A DNA stretch of 15,000 nt from Pirellulales bacterium. Lineage in GTDB: Bacteria > Planctomycetota > Planctomycetia > Pirellulales > JAICIG01. The DNA is taken from the NCBI GenBank assembly GCA_025924495.1, contig JAICIG010000172.1, positions 1 through 15,000 on the forward strand, read 5' to 3'. The notes beneath the pieces are model-generated. The model saw nothing but the letters and a program-made list of their open reading frames with translations. It had not been told where the DNA came from and ran no database searches. How positions within the stretch are numbered: the stretch's first letter is position 1; the number at the start of each line of letters is the position of its first letter. Shown here piece by piece: positions 8,207 through 13,823 of this stretch. The position numbers and the translations under genes are program-made.

Positions 8207-8574
8207 CGTGCTTCGTCCTCGGTGATCAATTGCACCAGCAACATGCCATCTCGGTAGTCGGTTGAAATGCTGGCGCGCTCCAAGTTGCCCGGCAGCTCGA
8301 CAGCACGCTCGAAGCGGTTGTAGGCGATTTCGAGAGAATAAAAATGATGTCCTTCCTCCAACGTCCAGTCGCGGCGCGCGCCTTTAACCGTCAGCCGGTT
8401 GCCTTGCATCGTCAGCTCAACCTCTTCGGGCCGCACGCCCGCCAGATCGAATTTCACCAGCCAGCCGCGACGCGTTCGATAGATATCCGCTGGCGGTCGC
8501 CACTGCGCGCAGCGGCATTCTTCGGCCGTTGGCATCATCAATTTCCGCAGCAGGCGGTGCGATTCGTCAGCCAT
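8203..8574 (-). CDS. small heat-shock protein, Hsp20/alpha-crystallin family
   Basis: This is an ATP-independent holdase of the Hsp20 family. The 123-residue protein has a short N-terminal arm (1-27), then an alpha-crystallin domain from about 28 to 118. Visible strands include PPADIYRTRRGWLVKFDLAG, VELTMQGNRLTVKG and FERAVELPG, and the closing DYRDGMLLVQL (106-116) corresponds to the family's xGxL strand. The protein ends eight residues later and lacks the usual C-terminal I-x-I/V tail that helps oligomers form. Its stop overlaps the Lon start by four bases, so chaperone and protease are likely made together. A GGGAG lies 11 bases before the ATG, and a -35/-10 promoter lies upstream. Family call firm; the missing tail suggests small or atypical oligomers, which is inference. 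Confidence 0.92.
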   Translation of the reverse strand: MADESHRLLRKLMMPTAEECRCAQWRPPADIYRTRRGWLVKFDLAGVRPEEVELTMQGNRLTVKGARRDWTLEEGHHFYSLEIAYNRFERAVELPGNLERASISTDYRDGMLLVQLITEDEAR

Positions 8575-8663
8575 AGCGTTTGCATCTCCCGGCCGTCGCC
8601 CAATGCGTCTCTTGCCAGATCGGAGGGCGCCCTAGCAAAATGTGCAAAGAGCGTTCCGCTGGA

Positions 8664-8693
8664 ATTATAGGAGCTAGGAAAGCGGCCGCTCAA
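8664..8693 (-). promoter_or_regulatory. sigma70-type promoter for Hsp20-Lon
   Basis: The minus strand has TTGAGC (8693-8688), an 18-base spacer and a perfect TATAAT (8669-8664). Transcription would start near 8657, leaving a leader of about 80 bases before the Hsp20 ATG. I see no CIRCE (HrcA) element in the leader. The 18-base spacing matches the candidates before the GT39 and DUF1501 genes. Confidence 0.55.
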
Positions 8694-8769
8694 TGCTTCA
8701 CGGCGCGCGAGCGCGAAATAGCGGGCGGCAAGGGCGCCTGGTACGGCCCGTGGAGCGATCGCACAGCGC

Positions 8770-10020
8770 TTACTGTTGCGGTTCGGTCGCCAGTTTCTCC
8801 AATACGGCGATCCGCTCACTGGCCTCTTTGCCCGCGGTAGTGTCGGGGCCGTCGGCTAAAACTTGTTGCCATAGCTCGAGCGCCCGTCGGGCCATAGGAC
8901 CTTTCTCCTTGGCATATTGCGCTGGCAGGGGACCGGTGGCATAGCGATCCGTCGCGCGAGCCTCGGCAAGCAGGTTGCGCCGCTGCTCGGCAAGATCGAC
9001 TTTTTCCCAGGGGCGTTCGGTGCGGCCATCGTAGTCGAGCAGCATTTCTCTCGCTTTCTCGCCGGCCGGCAAATCGGGCCACCGCGTGCTGATGCCTTGC
9101 AACTGCATCAGGCCTGAGAATAACGTGGCAGGCTTTTGGAGTCGCTGCTGTGCTTCTTTCAACACAGCGTCGGCCCATTGACGGCGCGTTGGCGCGGCAC
9201 TGCCGGCGATTCGCATGGCGGGCCATTGTCGGGCTTTCTGGCGTCGGTCGGCGGCTGCCTCATCGAGCCAAGCGAAGACGTCGGCCAGTTGCTTGCCGTC
9301 GGGGATCGCGTGACTCAGCTTCGGTATGACCCAGACTTTCGTCCGCACTCCGAGGTCCGTGAGCAGCGGCCCACGATATCGTTCCAACTCCGCACGATTG
9401 AAATCCTCTTCGCCCGTAAGGAACGCCACGCTCAGTCGGTCTGCGGTTCGCTGTCTGAGCCAAGATTCCTGCCGCAGGTTCTCCGACCCGCAAATGGCAG
9501 CCACGCCGCCAAAGTATTCGGGCAAGGCGAAAGCTGCTGCACAAGCAATTCTCGCCCCTCCCGAAAAACCCGCCAGATAAGTCCGGTCGGCATCAATCGC
9601 TTGCCGCCTGCGCACATCGTCCAGCACGTCGAACACAATCCGCACGCGACGCGGCATTGGGCATGCATTGCCGGCATCGAACGGGCTGGCGAAGATCACG
9701 CCCGCTTGCTTGCAGACCGACTCCCATTGCTTCCAGCCGGCCGGCTGCTCGCCCGGCGAGATGAACAGCACCAGCGGCGCAGCCTTGCGAGAGTTGATTT
9801 GCCCGGGGACGAATAGCTCGTAACGTTGCTGCGTCGAATCGTAGCCTTCCAGCCATTCGGCAGGCGGCGTTTCGCGGCTTTGGTTGGCTAATGCGAATAC
9901 CCAATCGAGCCGCGTCGGCGCGGTAACGGAGACTTCCGCATGGTAGCCGCGCAGCGGTTCGGCAGCGAACGCGTGGCTCATCAATAAGTATGCAACAAAA
10001 TCGATACAGGTGAATCGCAT
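8770..10020 (-). CDS. secreted alpha/beta hydrolase with helical C-terminal extension
   Basis: This is a predicted exported serine hydrolase of unknown substrate, loosely like the PHB-depolymerase/feruloyl-esterase type. From the chosen Met it is 416 residues with a signal peptide (about 1-19, cleavage near AFA/AEP). A hydrolase core follows at about 65-255: the strand PLVLFISPG (82-90), the nucleophile elbow GFSGGAR with Ser153, an acidic TGEED segment (202-206) where the acid would fall, and LSHAIP with His237. The triad therefore looks intact. The last 160 residues are helical, Ala/Leu/Arg-rich and repeat-like (ARRALELWQQVLADGP near the end), possibly TPR-like. An in-frame Met ten codons earlier (10050), preceded by AAGG at close range, is a possible start. 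The gene is 208 or more bases from the aspartic-protease gene upstream, so it may have its own promoter. Confidence 0.8.
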   Translation of the reverse strand: MRFTCIDFVAYLLMSHAFAAEPLRGYHAEVSVTAPTRLDWVFALANQSRETPPAEWLEGYDSTQQRYELFVPGQINSRKAAPLVLFISPGEQPAGWKQWESVCKQAGVIFASPFDAGNACPMPRRVRIVFDVLDDVRRRQAIDADRTYLAGFSGGARIACAAAFALPEYFGGVAAICGSENLRQESWLRQRTADRLSVAFLTGEEDFNRAELERYRGPLLTDLGVRTKVWVIPKLSHAIPDGKQLADVFAWLDEAAADRRQKARQWPAMRIAGSAAPTRRQWADAVLKEAQQRLQKPATLFSGLMQLQGISTRWPDLPAGEKAREMLLDYDGRTERPWEKVDLAEQRRNLLAEARATDRYATGPLPAQYAKEKGPMARRALELWQQVLADGPDTTAGKEASERIAVLEKLATEPQQ

Positions 10021-10162
10021 GATGGTCTGCTTTATTGGTTCGCTTGCCATTTACCTTCATCTCAATGAACGAGGAAACGACGAGCGCCGGAGTTCAACAG
10101 AATCTCATGAGACCACATTCATCGAAGCCCTGGTATTTTGTTCCGACGCCGGTTTGCGTCCA

Positions 10163-10176
10163 ACGGCACGTGCCGT
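10163..10176. repeat. 14-base perfect palindrome, operator-like
   Basis: ACGGCACGTGCCGT reads identically on both strands. It lies between the aspartic-protease gene and the secreted hydrolase gene, about 115-155 bases before the latter's possible starts. It has no loop, so it is not a terminator. A dimeric regulator could bind it, but a palindrome of this length is expected about once by chance in 15 kb. Confidence 0.3.
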
Positions 10177-10228
10177 CCCCACGTCAGAGCATGCAGTACG
10201 TCCCATTCTCGTTTTAACATACGTCGAG

Positions 10229-10651
10229 TTAGCCAATCGTGGCGTTCACGCCATCGACGACCACGCGGACTTTGTGCCTGACTAGTGCCCGCAGGCCGAG
10301 GGTTGGCAGCCGCGGGGAAAAGGGCGTACCTGCCGGATAAACAACAATTCCATCGCGCAGCGACAGCACCCTTCCCGCTAGAACAAGATCCGCCTGGCCT
10401 ACGGGGATGGGATACCCGTTGATTGTCACAATGCCCGACTTCTTGACAACGACTTGTGCCCATTGTTGAAGCTGCTCTTCTCGAATGGCCAGATTGTGAT
10501 TCAAGCCGGTGTCAAGGATGGCGGGAAATTCTTGGGAGAGAATTCCCTGCACGGCGAGCCGCAATGGGACCGCTATCTGAAACGCCCTGAGCTTAACAGG
10601 CCCGGTGGGACTACTGATTGTCGTCGGCGTCTGCGATATCGTCAGCTTCAT
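10229..10651 (-). CDS. retropepsin-like aspartic protease homologue
   Basis: This is a 140-residue protein that resembles single-domain, retroviral-type (clan AA) aspartic protease homologues. The catalytic-type triplet D47-T48-G49 sits in FPAILDTGLNHNLAI, with hydrophobic residues before it and a strand after it, as in retropepsins. The later LGLRALVRHKVRVVVDG (118-134) corresponds to the family's second hydrophobic-Leu-Gly motif and closing strand. The Ser or Ala usual after DTG is Leu here, so activity is uncertain. Its start at 10651 lies inside the end of the 65-codon gene upstream (41-base overlap in another frame) and has no Shine-Dalgarno site, which points to coupled translation. No later ATG would preserve the domain. 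The substrate is unknown. It could be a non-proteolytic homologue. Confidence 0.72.
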   Translation of the reverse strand: MKLTISQTPTTISSPTGPVKLRAFQIAVPLRLAVQGILSQEFPAILDTGLNHNLAIREEQLQQWAQVVVKKSGIVTINGYPIPVGQADLVLAGRVLSLRDGIVVYPAGTPFSPRLPTLGLRALVRHKVRVVVDGVNATIG

Positions 10652-10808
10652 AAAACGAGGGATCGATCTCTTCAGCGGTTGAACGGAGTTGCTGCCACAA
10701 CTCGAACTGCTCCTTGGAGATCAGATAAAAGATCTGCCCCCCCTCGTGAACCTCGACGGGTTTGCCTTCAATCACTGCTCGCTGCTGTTCTGCGCTGAGT
10801 TCGATCAT
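10611..10808 (-). CDS. small antitoxin-like protein, 65 aa
   Basis: I do not recognise a named family with certainty. The 65-residue acidic protein begins MIELSAEQQRAVIEGKPVEV, then has a short beta/helix segment (GQIFYLISKEQFELWQQL, about 24-41) and a very acidic tail (STAEEIDPSFYEADDIADADDNQ). The opening resembles small Phd/YefM-like or antitoxin-like proteins in planctomycetes and cyanobacteria, where an IEL...Q...I..G.PV start is common. It overlaps the aspartic-protease homologue by 41 bases, so the two are very probably one transcription and translation unit. It starts 40 bases after the stop of the PQQ beta-propeller gene. A TATAAT exactly 7 bases before the ATG suggests a leaderless message. 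The coding call is fairly good because of the tight gene pairing; the antitoxin label is a guess. Confidence 0.72.
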   Translation of the reverse strand: MIELSAEQQRAVIEGKPVEVHEGGQIFYLISKEQFELWQQLRSTAEEIDPSFYEADDIADADDNQ

Positions 10809-10815
10809 ATTAGCG

Positions 10816-10821
10816 ATTATA
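10816..10821 (-). promoter_or_regulatory. -10 box for a possible leaderless transcript
   Basis: The minus strand has a perfect TATAAT (10821-10816) with seven bases between it and the ATG at 10808, which places the expected start of transcription on the A of the ATG. The -35 position is poor (TATGTC with a 17-base spacer). No Shine-Dalgarno site is possible in such a message. Confidence 0.4.
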
Positions 10822-10848
10822 CCGCCAACTGAGCCCAGGACATAGTTT

Positions 10849-12165
10849 CTAGCGGCTTAGGCCTGCCTCCGCCTTTCCAATGCAATACAACCATTCCTGC
10901 CGCTCGTCCCCTTCCTGCCTGGCGACGCGCGAATAAATGCGGCCGCCGCAGATCGCAGGCGTTGCATAGACTTCGTCGCCCAGTTGGTTTTCGGCTACTT
11001 GTTCATAGCCGTCGGGCTTGGCCTTGAAGATGAACGTCTTGCCTTCCTGGTTGGCTGCAAAGAGCAGATCGCCGACCAGCACGAGCGACGTATTGAACGT
11101 GCCGCCGAGCCGCGCCTTCCACATCTCCTTGCCGCTCGCCGCATCGAAGCACATGGCAATGCCCGGATCGGTGACCGTATACAGATAGCCGTCGTGAACC
11201 AGCATCGAAGGGACATAGGTCTGCACGCTATTTTCCCAGACGACTTTGCCCGACCCGTCGGCGCGAATCGCCTGCGTCAGCTTCTTCGGATAGCCGCCGC
11301 TGGCGAACACCAGTTGGCCGTCGGTCACGATCGACCCGACGCATTCAGTCGTCGAACCTTCGATCTCCCACAACAGCTTGCCGGTGAGCGGATCGAAACT
11401 GGCCACGTGATCGCAGCCGGCCAACACCGCCTGGTCACGGCCGCCAATCGACAGGATCGCGGGAGAGGTATAGTTTGGTTGCTTGGGCCGTTCTTGCTTC
11501 CAGACAATCTTGCCGCTGCGCCGATCAAGGGCCGCCATCACGCCGCCGGCTTTGTTATCGGTCGAGACTAGCACCAGCGACTTGTAAATCGCGGGGGATG
11601 AGCCGAAGCCCTGGTGCGTGACGAAGTCGGACACGCGCGTCTGCCAAACCTGTTTGCCGTCTAGATCCAAGGCTGTCGTAACAATCGCTTCGTCGTGCAG
11701 GAAGTTCACGTACAGCCGCTCGCCGTCGCAAGCGATCGTGGCCGAGGCCAGCGAACTCTTCTTATGGCCGCGCCGCTCAAACTTGCCGTGATGAACGTCA
11801 GTTTTCCACAGCTCTTTTCCTGTGCGGCGGTCGTAGCACAACACCGATTGCACTTCCTGCTGTTCATCGGCCGTCGGCAAAAAGATTCGATTCCCCACTA
11901 CCGTCGGCGAGGCATGACCGCGCCCCGGGACATTCGCTTTCCAGATCACATTCTTTGTCTCGCTCCACTCGAGCGGCGGTTGCTGACCTGGCTCGGCGAT
12001 TCCGTCTCTCGTCGGCCCGCGCCACCAGGGCCAGTCGCCTTTGGAAAATGAGACCTCTTCCGATTTCAGTTCGGCGGCCTGGGAAGGATTCGAATTATCG
12101 CCTGCATGCAGGCAAGTGAACGTCAGCAAAGAAGCAGCGAGCAGAATAAAGCGGCGATCGAGCAT
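10849..12165 (-). CDS. exported PQQ-type beta-propeller protein
   Basis: This is a secreted beta-propeller of the PQQ-like/BamB-like repeat type common in planctomycetes; no enzyme activity is established. From the chosen start it is 438 residues. A signal peptide covers about 1-21, followed by the group's opening motif WPWWRGPTRDGIAE (45-58). Successive blades are marked by tryptophan-docking repeats: CYDRRTGKELW, ALDLDGKQVW, ALDRRSGKIVW, SFDPLTGKLLW, RADGSGKVVW and CFDAASGKEMW. I chose 12165 because AGGA lies 8 bases before it and the signal peptide starts there; an in-frame extension to 12339 adds 58 Arg/Pro-rich residues unlike the family. The gene is divergent from the DUF1501 gene. It lacks the extra domains of true quinoprotein dehydrogenases, so a binding or scaffold role is more likely. 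Confidence 0.93.
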   Translation of the reverse strand: MLDRRFILLAASLLTFTCLHAGDNSNPSQAAELKSEEVSFSKGDWPWWRGPTRDGIAEPGQQPPLEWSETKNVIWKANVPGRGHASPTVVGNRIFLPTADEQQEVQSVLCYDRRTGKELWKTDVHHGKFERRGHKKSSLASATIACDGERLYVNFLHDEAIVTTALDLDGKQVWQTRVSDFVTHQGFGSSPAIYKSLVLVSTDNKAGGVMAALDRRSGKIVWKQERPKQPNYTSPAILSIGGRDQAVLAGCDHVASFDPLTGKLLWEIEGSTTECVGSIVTDGQLVFASGGYPKKLTQAIRADGSGKVVWENSVQTYVPSMLVHDGYLYTVTDPGIAMCFDAASGKEMWKARLGGTFNTSLVLVGDLLFAANQEGKTFIFKAKPDGYEQVAENQLGDEVYATPAICGGRIYSRVARQEGDERQEWLYCIGKAEAGLSR

Positions 12166-12173
12166 CGGCGAGA

Positions 12174-12177
12174 TCCT
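12174..12177 (-). promoter_or_regulatory. ribosome binding site deciding the beta-propeller start
   Basis: AGGA on the minus strand ends 8 bases before the ATG at 12165. Together with the signal peptide that begins there, it supports this start over the upstream in-frame Met at 12339. Confidence 0.55.
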
Positions 12178-12207
12178 GAGTGGCGGGTTACTAGGGCGGA
12201 CGGCACG

Positions 12208-12238
12208 ATTGTAACAGACGGGAGGAGCAAAAGGGCAA
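12208..12238 (-). promoter_or_regulatory. candidate promoter for the beta-propeller gene
   Basis: TACAAT (12213-12208) on the minus strand is a good -10 box. The nearest -35-like sequence is TTGCCC with a long 19-base spacer. It would give a leader of about 35 bases. The call is weak. Confidence 0.3.
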
Positions 12239-12284
12239 TGGTAGAGGCGGACGAAGGGGCAGAGTGACCGATGGGCGAGTTTTC

Positions 12285-12314
12285 TTGACCTAGCTCGTGG
12301 TTGCCGCCTAGACT
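12285..12314 (+). promoter_or_regulatory. sigma70-type promoter for the DUF1501 gene
   Basis: TTGACC (12285-12290), an 18-base spacer and TAGACT (12309-12314) fit a housekeeping promoter. Transcription would start near 12321, about 87 bases before the ATG. The -10 box and spacing are identical to those before the GT39 gene. Confidence 0.5.
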
Positions 12315-12392
12315 GCAGCACGTCGCTAGCCGATTCCAATTTACTGCTAAATCGGCGCGCTTACTGAGAGAGGCGGATTGAGCTGTTAGCGC

Positions 12393-12398
12393 GAGGAG
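12393..12398 (+). promoter_or_regulatory. ribosome binding site fixing the DUF1501 start
   Basis: GAGGAG ends 9 bases before the ATG at 12408. The in-frame TTG at 12402 would leave only 3 bases of spacing, so the ATG is the better start. Confidence 0.7.
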
Positions 12399-12407
12399 TC
12401 TTTGAGT

Positions 12408-13778
12408 ATGTCGTCGCTGCAGAGCGAACCGCGTCGTTGTTCAGGCACGCTTCCCCGGCGGGCTTTTCTACAAGCCGGACTGACGGGTTGGGGAGCCCTG
12501 TGCCTGGCTGATCTATTGCGTTTCGAAGCGCAAGCGAGCGCAGCGAACGGCTCGCGGGCCAATAATAAAGCGATGATTGTGCTCTGGCTGTGGGGCGGTC
12601 CGAGTCACATGGAGACCTTTGACCTCAAGCCCGAGGCGCCGCTGGAATTTCGCGGCGAATTCCGGCCCATCTCGACCAATGTCCCCAGCATTGAAATCTG
12701 CGAGCATTTGCCGAAACTGGCTCGCCTCGCCGACAAGTTCGCGCTTGTTCGCTCCTGCAGTCATGCCAGTACGGGGCACGTCAATAGCACGCACACGATG
12801 CTGACCGGATACCCGGGCGAAACGGTCGAAATGCCGCCATTTCGTCCCAAGTATCCCGATTTCTGGGCTGTGGCTCATAAGCGGCTCGCAGCCGACGTCG
12901 GGCGCATGCCGCTACACGTTGCGCTGCCTAATACTCGATATGAAGGCGCGGCCTACTTAGGCTCGGGGCTGGAACCGATGAAAGTCGCCGCCGATCCAAA
13001 CGCGGCCGACTTTCAGGTCCCCAATCTTTCGTTGGCCGAGGCGCTGCGGCCGCGCTTCTCCGAACGACTCGATCTCCTCAAGCAATTCGACCGCTTCCGC
13101 CATGACATCGATTCCTCGGGCGTAATGGACTCGCTCGATACCTTCAACCGCAAGGCCGTCTCTATTCTTTCCAGTGACGACGCAAGAAACGCGTTCGACT
13201 TGAACCGCGAGGATCCGCTCACGCGAGATCGCTACGGCCGCACGGTCGTCGGCCAGCGGTGCTTGTTGGCCAGACGGTTGGTGGAAGCGGGCGTGCGGAT
13301 TGTGACCGTCGATTTTCCGACCGTGCCGGGACAGAAGGCCTTCAGTTGGGACGATCACGCCAGCGTGTGGAACATCTTCGAGCAGATGAAGATTCGCCTG
13401 CCGGTGCTCGACCAGGTCGTCTCGGCGCTGATCGAGGATCTCGACCAACGCAACCTGCTCGACGACGTATTGCTGGTGGTGATGGGCGAAATGTCGCACA
13501 CGCCGCGATTGAGCAACTTCCAAGGCCAGCCAGGCCGCGAGCACTGGGCGCAGTCGATGTCGATCTTCATGGCCGGCGGCGGAATGCGAATGGGCCAGGT
13601 CATCGGTTCCACCACGTCCAAGGGCGACGAGCCCGCCGAGCGGCCGCTATCGCCGAACGACGTCCTGGCAACCTGGTACAAGTACCTTGGCGTTCCGCTC
13701 GACGCCCACTTCCGCGATCACTTTGGCCGCCCCATCCCCATCCTCCCCCACGGCGCGCCGATTCACGAGCTGATTTGA
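12408..13778 (+). CDS. DUF1501 protein, Tat-exported
   Basis: This is a DUF1501 protein, a family distantly related to the sulfatase/alkaline-phosphatase superfamily and greatly expanded in planctomycetes; its substrate is unknown. The 456-residue protein has a twin-arginine signal at 17-22 (RRAFLQ) followed by a hydrophobic stretch, so it is probably exported folded. Family landmarks are WLWGGPSHMETFDLKP (near 60-75), the HASTGHVNSTHTMLTGY stretch, SWDDHASVW, the late VVMGEMSHTPR and GREHWAQSMSIFMAGGG, and a C-terminal YLGVP. The Asp and His residues in these motifs sit where the superfamily binds metal. DUF1501 genes usually lie beside a DUF1549/DUF1553 cytochrome-type gene; none is present within the window. 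It is divergent from the beta-propeller gene and converges with the M81 gene, 45 bases apart. Confidence 0.95.
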   Translation: MSSLQSEPRRCSGTLPRRAFLQAGLTGWGALCLADLLRFEAQASAANGSRANNKAMIVLWLWGGPSHMETFDLKPEAPLEFRGEFRPISTNVPSIEICEHLPKLARLADKFALVRSCSHASTGHVNSTHTMLTGYPGETVEMPPFRPKYPDFWAVAHKRLAADVGRMPLHVALPNTRYEGAAYLGSGLEPMKVAADPNAADFQVPNLSLAEALRPRFSERLDLLKQFDRFRHDIDSSGVMDSLDTFNRKAVSILSSDDARNAFDLNREDPLTRDRYGRTVVGQRCLLARRLVEAGVRIVTVDFPTVPGQKAFSWDDHASVWNIFEQMKIRLPVLDQVVSALIEDLDQRNLLDDVLLVVMGEMSHTPRLSNFQGQPGREHWAQSMSIFMAGGGMRMGQVIGSTTSKGDEPAERPLSPNDVLATWYKYLGVPLDAHFRDHFGRPIPILPHGAPIHELI

Positions 13779-13823
13779 AGCGTAACCTACTGACTACCGA
13801 CGGATCTCCGCTGATCTTATCTT

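Noticed and set aside
8575..8769. Heat-shock operator (CIRCE/HrcA) before Hsp20
   Set aside because: I searched the leader by eye for TTAGCACTC-N9-GAGTGCTAA and found no match.
12166..12339. 58-codon N-terminal extension of the beta-propeller
   Set aside because: The extension is Arg/Pro-rich and would bury the signal peptide; the start at 12165 has an AGGA site at good spacing.
12402..12407. TTG start two codons before the DUF1501 ATG
   Set aside because: It is only 3 bases from the GAGGAG site, while the ATG at 12408 has 9 bases of spacing.
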